Made by a program: the position numbers and the translations under genes
Assembly (NCBI GenBank): GCA_903913865.1
Contig: CAIWMU010000088.1
Span: 1-47,949, forward strand
Origin: an uncultured Verrucomicrobia subdivision 3 bacterium
GTDB taxonomy: Bacteria; Verrucomicrobiota; Verrucomicrobiia; Limisphaerales; UBA8199
Length of the DNA stretch: 47,949 bases
Direction of reading: 5' to 3'
In this document: piece after piece, positions 27,075 to 34,683 of the stretch
How the letters are laid out: each line of letters starts with the position of its first letter
Numbering within the stretch: the stretch's first letter is position 1
The notes under the pieces: model-generated
Databases searched by the model: none
Told to the model about the DNA's origin: nothing
What the model saw: the letters and a program-made list of their open reading frames with translations, nothing else

Positions 27075-27956
27075 ATGAACAAACCACAGATTTTGCGATT
27101 CGGCCTGCCAAAGGGCAGCCTTCAGGATGCCACCATCGAAAAAATGGCGAAGGCCGGTTACAACGTAACGGTCAGCAGCCGTTCCTACATACCTTATGTG
27201 GATGATCCGGAGCTCGAAATTCGACTGATCCGGGCTCAGGAGATCAGCCGCTATGTTGAGCACGGCTATCTGGATTGTGGCATAACAGGTCTGGATTGGG
27301 TTCAGGAAAATGGATCAAAGGTTCATGAGGTGGGAGAATTTCTGTTTAGCAAAGCCACCCGCCAGCCAGCTCGCTGGGTGCTCGCAGTTCCGGATAGCTC
27401 CCCTATCAAAACGGTGAAGGATTTGGAGGGAAAGCGGATTGCGACTGAAGTCGTAAACCTGACCCGCAAGTATCTTCGCCGGCACAAGGTCAAGGCGGAG
27501 GTTGAATTTTCCTGGGGTGCAACTGAGGTGAAGGCTCATGAGCTCGTGGACGCCATTGTTGAAATCACCGAGACAGGATCCTCCCTGCGCGCCAACAAGT
27601 TGCGGATTGTGGATACCCTGCTCACATCAACACCCCGGCTCATCGCCAATAATACGGCGTGGAAAGACAGTTGGAAACGGCAGAAAATTGAGACCATGTC
27701 CCTCCTTCTGCGTGGGGCACTCGAAGCCGAGGCGAAAGTCGGTCTCAAGATGAACATCGAACGCTGCAACCTGGACCACTTGTTGAAAACCCTCCCTGCC
27801 CTGCGCAAGCCCACCATCTCGACCCTGAGCCAGGAGGGGTGGGTGGCTGTCGAGACGATCATTGATGAACATGTGGCGCGAGAATTGATACCAGCCCTTA
27901 AGAAGGCTGGAGCCGAAGGGATCATCGAATACCCGCTGAACAAGGTTGTTTATTGA
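27075..27956 (+). CDS. hisG: ATP phosphoribosyltransferase, long form
   Basis: First enzyme of histidine synthesis, joining ATP and PRPP. The 293-residue protein is the long, self-regulated form. The catalytic domain has [47 protein letters not shown], and the PRPP loop [20 protein letters not shown]-terminal ACT-like regulatory domain, [20 protein letters not shown] to the end, probably binds histidine. No HisZ is needed for this form. The start at ATG 27075 fits the family and lies after the purN terminator, with GGGA eight bases upstream. No other his gene is adjacent. Confidence 0.95.
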   Translation: MNKPQILRFGLPKGSLQDATIEKMAKAGYNVTVSSRSYIPYVDDPELEIRLIRAQEISRYVEHGYLDCGITGLDWVQENGSKVHEVGEFLFSKATRQPARWVLAVPDSSPIKTVKDLEGKRIATEVVNLTRKYLRRHKVKAEVEFSWGATEVKAHELVDAIVEITETGSSLRANKLRIVDTLLTSTPRLIANNTAWKDSWKRQKIETMSLLLRGALEAEAKVGLKMNIERCNLDHLLKTLPALRKPTISTLSQEGWVAVETIIDEHVARELIPALKKAGAEGIIEYPLNKVVY

Positions 27957-27991
27957 ACGTAGTCCCCCGACCGATCAATCCATCCATAAGA

Positions 27992-29062
27992 ATGATCCGC
28001 AATATCATCTTCGATTGGTCGGGCACTCTCGTGGATGATCTGCCTGCTGTCTGGAAAGCGACGAATTATGTGCTCTCCCAGTCCGGCAAGGGGGAATTGA
28101 CATTGGATCAATTTCGAGCCGAGTTTTGCCTTCCTTTTACCATTTTTTACGATCGCCACGTTCCAGAAGCTGATTTTCCGCAGCTGGAAGAGTGGTTTCA
28201 CTTCCGTTTTCGTCAGGTTCAGGATTCGGTCTGCGAATTACCCCATGCGAGGCGATTCCTGGAATTTTGCAGGGATCGAAAGATTCGCACCTTTCTGCTG
28301 AGCACCGTCCACCATGAGCACTTCGCAGTTCAGGCAGGCGTGACCGGCTTCGAGCAATTTCTAGAAAAGCCCTATGTAAACGTTTGGGATAAGCGGGAGA
28401 AAATCCGTGACATTCTACAGGAAAATGGGCTCATGCCTGAAGAGACCATGTTTATTGGGGACATGGAGCATGACATGGAAACTGCCCACCATGGGGGAGT
28501 TCAAGCTGTTGCCGTGCTCACAGGTTACAACACCTTAAGTCAGTTGCGCCGTTCCACTCCGGATTTGGTCGTGGAACATCTTGGAGAGTTGCAGATCATC
28601 CTGAGCAGGGATGGCATGGCCCCAAACCCGCCCGAAGTGGCCGAGAGTGAGTCCCGCACCCCTGTTTCAACGGTGGGGGGGCTGATCTTCGACGATCAAG
28701 GGAGGGTCCTCATGGTGCGCACCCATAAGTGGTCTGATCTCTGGGGCATCCCCGGGGGGAAAATCAAGTGGGGGGAGGCCGCTGTAGCTGCACTCCTTCG
28801 GGAAATTCGGGAGGAAACAGATCTTGATGTCGACGAGGTAAGACTGGTCCTTGTTCAGGACTGCATTGGATCCAAAGAATTTTATAAGGATGCCCACTTT
28901 GTGCTTCTCAACTACACCTGCCGGGTGCGCGGCATCACAAATGTGGTCCTAAATGAGGAGGCTCGGGAATATCGTTGGGTCACCCCCGCCGACGCCCTTG
29001 CACTTCCTCTGAATCATCCGACCCGAACGCTCCTGCTGGCGACCGGGGAAAAGTCGCCATGA
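27992..29062 (+). CDS. HAD-like phosphatase fused to a Nudix hydrolase
   Basis: A 356-residue two-domain protein. Residues 1 to about 215 form a HAD domain: motif I IIFDWSGTLVDD, a helical cap, motif II FLLSTVHH, and motif IV MFIGDMEHDMETA. The second position of motif I, usually Asp, is Ser, so acid/base catalysis may be altered. Residues about 235-350 form a Nudix domain with the complete box GGKIKWGEAAVAALLREIRE followed by ETDL, preceded by VGGLIFDDQGRVLMVRTH. It may hydrolyse a nucleotide-linked metabolite in two steps; the position before folB suggests dihydroneopterin triphosphate as one candidate, which is inference. ATG 27992 is chosen over a TTG at 27953 that would overlap hisG. Confidence 0.8.
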   Translation: MIRNIIFDWSGTLVDDLPAVWKATNYVLSQSGKGELTLDQFRAEFCLPFTIFYDRHVPEADFPQLEEWFHFRFRQVQDSVCELPHARRFLEFCRDRKIRTFLLSTVHHEHFAVQAGVTGFEQFLEKPYVNVWDKREKIRDILQENGLMPEETMFIGDMEHDMETAHHGGVQAVAVLTGYNTLSQLRRSTPDLVVEHLGELQIILSRDGMAPNPPEVAESESRTPVSTVGGLIFDDQGRVLMVRTHKWSDLWGIPGGKIKWGEAAVAALLREIREETDLDVDEVRLVLVQDCIGSKEFYKDAHFVLLNYTCRVRGITNVVLNEEAREYRWVTPADALALPLNHPTRTLLLATGEKSP

Positions 29063-29074
29063 ACTGAAGGTGAT

Positions 29075-29096
29075 TTCCAGCCTGATAGGCTTGGAA
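29075..29096 (+). terminator. Stem-loop between the HAD-Nudix gene and folB
   Basis: TTCCAGCCT at 29075-29083 pairs with AGGCTTGGAA at 29087-29096 with one bulged base and a GAT loop. There is no T tract, so it may be a processing or attenuation structure rather than a terminator. Confidence 0.3.
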
Positions 29097-29139
29097 TGTT
29101 CGATAATTTACATAAACCAACCTACCCTGCTTGAACCAA

Positions 29140-29493
29140 ATGTCACGAATCTCGATAGTGGATCTGGAAGTCTTTTATTCCGTGGGAGTCTCAGACGATG
29201 AGAGGTCCAAGCCACAACGATTGTTGCTCACGGTTGATATCAGCTACGATTTCAGCATCGCTGCTGTTAGCGATCGTATCGAGAAGACAATCGACTATTA
29301 TGACGTGGTCCAGGATCTTCTGAAGCTGGGGGATGGGCGAAGTTGGAAACTCCTTGAGAAACTTGTGTCGAACATTGCCGACCGCATCATGACCGAACAC
29401 CGCCCAACTGCGGTCACTGTTGAAGCGAAAAAATTTATCATTCCTCAGGCGAAATATGTTTCCGTCACCGTGACGAAGACACAGCCCAGATAA
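29140..29493 (+). CDS. folB: Dihydroneopterin aldolase-like protein
   Basis: A 117-residue FolB-type protein: SRISIVDLEVFYSVGVSDDE with the early catalytic Glu region, RLLLTVDISYDF, DRIEKTIDYYDVVQDL (the conserved D-T-xDY motif), WKLLEKLVSNIADRIM and VTVEAKKFIIPQAKYVSVTV. FolB splits dihydroneopterin to 6-hydroxymethyl-dihydropterin in folate synthesis. The usual LEKLVxxIA substrate-binding segment is present. ATG 29140 is preferred to a TTG three codons upstream. A Nudix domain, the enzyme type that often removes pyrophosphate from dihydroneopterin triphosphate, is encoded just upstream. Confidence 0.88.
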   Translation: MSRISIVDLEVFYSVGVSDDERSKPQRLLLTVDISYDFSIAAVSDRIEKTIDYYDVVQDLLKLGDGRSWKLLEKLVSNIADRIMTEHRPTAVTVEAKKFIIPQAKYVSVTVTKTQPR

Positions 29494-29547
29494 GGGGGTG
29501 CGGGTCTTTGGCCCGCTGTCGAACTGCGATTGGAGCCCTCCAAGCGG

Positions 29548-29994
29548 TCAACCTGGAACTCCCGCGATGTAAGTCTGCAGCTGTTGAATCGTGCTGCTCT
29601 GGGCGGAAATGATCCAGTTTACAAGGTCGCCAATCGAGATGACTGCAACGGTTCGATCTCCCTCCATGACTGGCAGGTGACGGATCCTATGCTCTGTCAT
29701 CAGGCGCAGGCATTCCTCGATGGTATGCGCGGGCGTGACACAGATGATATGACCAGAAAGAATCTCCTTCACGGCGGTCTGTTTGGAGGCCTTCCCCTTG
29801 AGGATCACTTTTCGTGTGTAGTCACGCTCTGAGATGATCCCCACCAACTGCTCTCCGTTCATCACGAGCAGCGCCCCCACATTCTTTTCGGCCATCAGCT
29901 CGATGGCATCGTAGACCATGGCATCAGGACTTGTGGTCCAAATCTCAGGTCTCTTCCCATGCAGGATTTCACTGATCGTTCCGTTGGCGTTCAT
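29548..29994 (-). CDS. CBS-domain-pair protein
   Basis: A 148-residue protein made of two CBS domains (about 15-70 and 80-140). Typical segments are DAMVYDAIELMAEKNVGALL, LVGIISERDYTRKVILKGK, VTPAHTIEECLRLMTEHRIR and HLPVMEGDRTVAVISIGDLV. Such stand-alone pairs bind adenine nucleotides (AMP, ATP or SAM) and act as energy or redox sensors. It is downstream of the sensor kinase gene on the same strand with a 110-base gap, so a joint role is possible but not shown. Confidence 0.9.
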   Translation of the reverse strand: MNANGTISEILHGKRPEIWTTSPDAMVYDAIELMAEKNVGALLVMNGEQLVGIISERDYTRKVILKGKASKQTAVKEILSGHIICVTPAHTIEECLRLMTEHRIRHLPVMEGDRTVAVISIGDLVNWIISAQSSTIQQLQTYIAGVPG

Positions 29995-30104
29995 TGATGT
30001 TCCTCTAGACTATGATCACGCAAGATGTGCTCCTTCGGAGCTGGTAAACTTCTTGCTTGTGGACGAATCATAGCATATGCAAAAACGGTTTCCACGAAAA
30101 AAAC

Positions 30105-32903
30105 TCAAATCACGATCGAACTATGCACGGAATCCGGGTTGGAGTTGGTTCCCTGGTTTGAAACGGTCGGCAGCTCAACCAGGAAGGTCGTTCCATGGTC
30201 CTTCCGGGAGGTGAATGATATTCTACCTCCCTGCAATTCGACCAGCCGTTTGACGATATTCAACCCGAGTCCCGTTCCCTGAATATTTCTGACGTTACTC
30301 GCCCTCTCGAATGGGAGGAATATACGGGGTTGGTCCTCTTCAGGGATCCCTATTCCATGGTCGGAGACGACAACCTGGTAACTGTCGCTGCCCTGCCGAA
30401 GTTCGATCAAGACTTCGGTTCCGATGTGTGAATACTTGACTGCGTTTGTTAGGAGATTCACCAGAACAGTTCTGAGCAAATCAGGATCCACTTGGACCGG
30501 ACATGTTTCGCCTTGGACGGATTGTGTGATCCGATGTGATCGCCCCTCCGCCAAAAGACAGTCCTGAACCACCTCTTCCATAATGGGTTGAAGTTCGACT
30601 TTTACAGTCCTGCAAAACAGTTTCCCACTTTCTGCCCGGTTGATGGTTATCACCTCATCCAAAATCCGCTTAAAGCGATGAACTGCACGAAGGATGCGGT
30701 TCAGGTGCTTCAGCCGGATCTCTGGTGGCAACTGATCGCCAGCGTCCACGAGCAGGTCCGTTGTCATCTGAATGCCCGCCATGGGGGTTCGAAACTCATG
30801 AGAGATGGTGGTGATGAACCTAGTCTTCATCTCGTTCGCCTCCCGTTCTCTCCGGAGGGCGTCCTGCGTTCTATGCTCTGCGGCCTTTTGAGTCGTGATA
30901 TCGTCCAAAATCGCAACAAAGCCGCTGATTTCCTTCCCGGAGTTCCTTATGGGAGCGATCGCGATCGATTCCCAGCGCAGGTCGCCACTCCTTCCCTGGC
31001 TGCAAATCTCGCCGTGAAAGGACTTTCCATCCCTGGCGGATGTCCAGAGCCTTTGGTAAAATTCTGCGGACTGGAAGCCTGACCTAAGCATGTAAGGTGG
31101 CTGTATCAAGGCTTCCTCTGCGGTAAAACCTGTTTGGGCAATAAACTTGGGGTTTACGTATTGGATGTTCCCACGCGGATCAGTGATGAAAACAGAGACT
31201 GGGCTTTGCTCCACGGCAACCGAAAGCCGCTGCAAGGCCGCTTCGGACCGCTTTCGTCCAGTGATATCCCAAAATTGCCACAAATGTCCGACCAACTGGC
31301 CCTCAGCCATGACCGGAGCGTAGTCCAATTCAACATGCCGTCCGTCCACAAGTTCCAATTCAACTCCGGTTGCCAGCTGCTGCAGTGTGCGCATCGATTC
31401 GACAAGTTGTGGAAACCGGTCCGGTTGAAGAAAAGCCTCTTTCGCCGTTTCGCACATTCCCAAGAGTGCCTTCTCCAACCGTTCATTCTGCGGCGGAAGT
31501 CCGAGAATCCGGCTGGCGGAGGTGTTTGAAAAGGCGATTTTGCAACCGGTATTTTCGAATACGATTGCAGCCTGCTGATGGTCCACCAACGTTCTAAGGG
31601 TGGCATTGACTCTGGAAAGTTCCCGCGTCCTCTCCTCGACATGGTTCTCCATTTCGTCGTAGGCCTTTTGAAGCGCCACTCGTGATGCCACCAGATCGGA
31701 GTTCAGCCGGTCCCTCGCAATCAGGCTTTCATGTGCTTCAGCAAACGCAACTGTGAGCCGCGCGGACATCTCATTAAAGCACGTCAGCAGGGTTGCCATC
31801 TCAGCGATCCCGTGCGAATCAGGCTGGGGTGACAACTTTGGAACCACATTTGAGACTGACTGCTGGAGGGCTCCCACCAACTCTTCTACTGGCTGAGTGA
31901 TCCGGCGAGCAATATAGCCGGAAAAAGCGAGAGACAGGAGGAGGATCACCGCTGCCACGACAGCCACCACGATCAGGTATGCGTAGACCTTGGCGTAAAC
32001 GACCCGCATGGGGCGCTGCACAATCGCTGTCCATCCAAACTGCTGAGCCCCAGAAACCTCGACGGATCTGCCTGAGAGCATCTTTTCGGTTCCGGCCCCA
32101 TCAGGCCGTTCGCGAACGCTCACAAAATGCTGACCGCTGCCGCTTTGTTGGAGACTCATCAATACAGGAGACTCTGCTTCCGACGTCAGGGGCGGGTAGA
32201 GTTTACCAGCCGTTGCGTAAACCACTTTCCGGGCGGAGTCCAAAAAAATGAGTTCGGTTCCCGGCAACCGGGTGAGATCATCCCCGAACCTCTTGAATTG
32301 CCGAAGATCAAGGGAGCCCTCGATGACACCAATTACATGCTGGTCCACCCCCCGGAGAATGGTGCTTACGGCCACAATCGGATCCGATCCGAAACCACGT
32401 CCCAGAAAGGCCTGTGAGACGAAAGGACGGCCGGTCGCAAGAGGTTGACGAAAATATTCGCGATCAGAAACCAACCCACTGACGGCCAGAACATCCTCCC
32501 CCTTTGCTGTTTTCAATGGGTGGGCTGCTACCAATCGCCCCTGCTGGTTTGCAACGAGCAGGGTTAAGAACCCGGGATATTGAACCTGGGCCCTACCCAG
32601 CCATTGGCTCAATGTGTCTGGATCAAAGGCGCCCTTTGCCTCAATGGCGGCAGCAAGGGAAACGATCGCCTGCTGGTGTTTGAGGAGATAGTCGTTTGCA
32701 GCACGGGCTGCCGCCTGTGCCGTTTCAACCAGATGATCGCCAGTCTCCTCGTGATAACCCACCAGGAGCACCCGGCCGTAATAGATGCTCATGAGGAGCA
32801 ATGGCAGGGCGGTAACCAGCATCATCCCTCTGGCAAGGTGCATCCGCAGGGGACGAACCCGGCTGCCTTTTAAGGCGGAATCAGGGATTGGTTTGCCGTT
32901 CAT
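30105..32903 (-). CDS. Membrane sensor histidine kinase (dCache-HAMP-PAS-PAS-HisKA-HATPase)
   Basis: A 932-residue kinase. It has an N-terminal membrane helix (MMLVTALPLLLMSIYYG), an extracytoplasmic double-Cache region with SDREYFRQPLATGRPFVSQA (about 50-310), and a second helix (YLIVVAVVAAVILLLSLAF). A HAMP linker (ARRITQPVEELVGAL) and a coiled stretch follow, then two PAS domains (FENTGCKIAFSNTSASRILG; FITDPRGNIQYVNPKFIAQT). The phosphoacceptor is His702 in FITTISHEFRTPMAG. The ATP-binding N, G1 and G2 boxes are NLLTNAVKYS, DHGIGIPEED and GTGLGLNIVKRL. No receiver domain or response regulator is adjacent, so its partner is elsewhere. It starts 4 bases after the lipase-like gene. Cache domains sense small molecules, often carboxylates or amino acids. 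Confidence 0.92.
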   Translation of the reverse strand: MNGKPIPDSALKGSRVRPLRMHLARGMMLVTALPLLLMSIYYGRVLLVGYHEETGDHLVETAQAAARAANDYLLKHQQAIVSLAAAIEAKGAFDPDTLSQWLGRAQVQYPGFLTLLVANQQGRLVAAHPLKTAKGEDVLAVSGLVSDREYFRQPLATGRPFVSQAFLGRGFGSDPIVAVSTILRGVDQHVIGVIEGSLDLRQFKRFGDDLTRLPGTELIFLDSARKVVYATAGKLYPPLTSEAESPVLMSLQQSGSGQHFVSVRERPDGAGTEKMLSGRSVEVSGAQQFGWTAIVQRPMRVVYAKVYAYLIVVAVVAAVILLLSLAFSGYIARRITQPVEELVGALQQSVSNVVPKLSPQPDSHGIAEMATLLTCFNEMSARLTVAFAEAHESLIARDRLNSDLVASRVALQKAYDEMENHVEERTRELSRVNATLRTLVDHQQAAIVFENTGCKIAFSNTSASRILGLPPQNERLEKALLGMCETAKEAFLQPDRFPQLVESMRTLQQLATGVELELVDGRHVELDYAPVMAEGQLVGHLWQFWDITGRKRSEAALQRLSVAVEQSPVSVFITDPRGNIQYVNPKFIAQTGFTAEEALIQPPYMLRSGFQSAEFYQRLWTSARDGKSFHGEICSQGRSGDLRWESIAIAPIRNSGKEISGFVAILDDITTQKAAEHRTQDALRREREANEMKTRFITTISHEFRTPMAGIQMTTDLLVDAGDQLPPEIRLKHLNRILRAVHRFKRILDEVITINRAESGKLFCRTVKVELQPIMEEVVQDCLLAEGRSHRITQSVQGETCPVQVDPDLLRTVLVNLLTNAVKYSHIGTEVLIELRQGSDSYQVVVSDHGIGIPEEDQPRIFLPFERASNVRNIQGTGLGLNIVKRLVELQGGRISFTSRKDHGTTFLVELPTVSNQGTNSNPDSVHSSIVI

Positions 32904-32907
32904 GCGG

Positions 32908-34362
32908 TCAGTTGAAGGAATCGAACCAGATCTTGGCCGCCAGCAGGCTCGGCTGGGCACACCCTCCGTGATTGGCTCCAGGGAGGGGATCCAGCCAGAC
33001 GACATTTGTTGCCCCGCGTGCCTGAAACCCCGCAGCGGCAACCTTGGAATTTGCCACAATCACATCCTGATCCCCGCTGCAGTGGTAAAGGCGCAGAGGG
33101 GTTGATGGGGTCCAATCGCACAAGCCGTTGTCCCTTAGCGCGAGACGAAGGGGATGCCGTGGATCCGAGCGGAATGCCACCAGATATTCAGGCTTCAAAA
33201 TCAGGGTTGGATCCTGGGGCAGCGCCGCGTTGATGATCCCGCCAGTCGTGTTCCCGTGAAGCAAAGGGGGCAGAGTTGTGTTATAGGGTGGAGCGAGCAA
33301 ATCCTGCAGGGTCGGGGCAAAATGGTAAACATCCTGAAAGGCTGCGAGAAGGTAGAGAAAATAATACGGATTGGGGAAGATCCGACCCGAAAGAAAGTCA
33401 CCCGTGGTCACGCCCGGAAGGTCATAAGCACCGGCCATCGGGGCACAGGCGGTGACCGGAAACTCTGTGGCATGGTGCGTTTCGATTTCACGAAGAAGTG
33501 CGAGCGTGGCGTGCCCTCCCTGGGAATAGCCGCACAGAAAAAGCCGGTTCGTGAGGGGGAAACCATTGGTGGAGCAGATCGTCCGCGCTGCCCGGAGCAA
33601 ATCCACGCAAGCTGAAGCCTCCGAGCGGGCATGATGGTAGGGGTGAAGCCCGGGAGACTCGCCGAGTCCCAGATAGTCGGCCTCAACCACCGCATAGCCT
33701 GCTGTAGCCATCGCGACTCCCACGAATGCTTCGCCGGTGGTCTCCATCGCAGAGGGTGCCTTGTTGGTCTGCGTGATGGTGCCGTGTTGGTAGCTGATGA
33801 GGGGCAGTGGTCGCCCCGTGCTTTCCGGCAGTATTAAGGCTCCGGACGCCCGGGTCTTGCCCCCGATGGGCGTGATGGTCTCATAGACCACTTTATAGAG
33901 CCGGACGCTGTATCTCGGCGCCACGGGAAGAAGCCCCTGGCTGTAGTAGAAACCCAATTCCAAAAGGGATACCGTGCGGACGAATGTGGGAGCACCCAGC
34001 ACTTTGCCACGGTCAGCCTGCGGGACTCCGGTCACCCTGTAAAAGCGTGAGGCGTTGGTCCTGACGGGCTCAATCCAGTAATTAGTAGCCACAGGGAGAG
34101 CTGAATCCGGGATGCGCCAGATTCCATCTCGCAAGGTTTCCTGATACTGCACTGTAAAGGCCGCATTTGTGCCAGTCTCCCAACCCAACCGCCATCCCTC
34201 TGATGCCACCTTCAAATTCGTGATCTGGAGAAAGTTCCCCTGGCCACTCGCTGAGGGTTCGCTCACGGCGACGACAAGGATTAAAAGGCAAAAGCCCAAA
34301 AGATGCGACATCCACGCGGGAATGCTTCGCTGGAGGGTTGATCCGGATCTGGCACCCGCCAT
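32908..34362 (-). CDS. Secreted lipase-like alpha/beta hydrolase with N-terminal FYR module
   Basis: A 484-residue exported hydrolase. A signal peptide (MSHLLGFCLLILVVAVSEPS after a basic start) is followed by a beta-sandwich module ending ASRFYRVTG (about 42-112). The alpha/beta-hydrolase domain resembles secretory lipases, with the nucleophile Ser280 in CGYSQGGHA, Asp433 in CSGDQDVIV and His465 in GANHGGCA. The oxyanion region is YQHGTIT. The likely substrates are esters or lipids outside the cytoplasm. ATG 34362 is chosen because GGAGGA stands 10 bases upstream; ATGs at 34380 and 34455 are open alternatives. It is immediately upstream of the sensor kinase, which could sense its product. 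Confidence 0.82.
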   Translation of the reverse strand: MAGARSGSTLQRSIPAWMSHLLGFCLLILVVAVSEPSASGQGNFLQITNLKVASEGWRLGWETGTNAAFTVQYQETLRDGIWRIPDSALPVATNYWIEPVRTNASRFYRVTGVPQADRGKVLGAPTFVRTVSLLELGFYYSQGLLPVAPRYSVRLYKVVYETITPIGGKTRASGALILPESTGRPLPLISYQHGTITQTNKAPSAMETTGEAFVGVAMATAGYAVVEADYLGLGESPGLHPYHHARSEASACVDLLRAARTICSTNGFPLTNRLFLCGYSQGGHATLALLREIETHHATEFPVTACAPMAGAYDLPGVTTGDFLSGRIFPNPYYFLYLLAAFQDVYHFAPTLQDLLAPPYNTTLPPLLHGNTTGGIINAALPQDPTLILKPEYLVAFRSDPRHPLRLALRDNGLCDWTPSTPLRLYHCSGDQDVIVANSKVAAAGFQARGATNVVWLDPLPGANHGGCAQPSLLAAKIWFDSFN

Positions 34363-34683
34363 TTCGAGCTTTTCCTCCATAATTAGCCCGAAATCAACTC
34401 CCCTGCCAGATCGCTTAGCCGCTGCGCCATGGGTCAATGGCTTTTGTTTGTTCATGTTGTCACGATACCAAAGTTCTTCAGTGGTGCAAAATCGTTTTGT
34501 TTTCAGCTCATGAGCCAACCGAATTGGCAGTCCGCTCCAGAGTTGGGTTTGGGTGATGTGAGGGGGGAAGTCATCGATTTCTTGGGAAATTGGTGATCTG
34601 TTTTCGTTTGCTTTTGATTTCGGAGTTCATAGGGTGGACTGACCCTGAAGGCGACCTTGATCCCAGTCAGGGAGCGTTGATTC
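34363..34683. other. Divergent promoter region between the lipase and alpha-galactosidase genes
   Basis: About 320 bases without a credible gene. It must hold the promoters of both divergent genes. CAGGGAG at 34666-34672 fits a ribosome site for the alpha-galactosidase start. No palindrome or hairpin stands out. Confidence 0.5.

Noticed and set aside
29500-29516. GCGGG/CCCGC hairpin between folB and the CBS gene
   Set aside because: Only five pairs and no T tract on either strand; too weak to call a terminator although the position between convergent genes is suitable.
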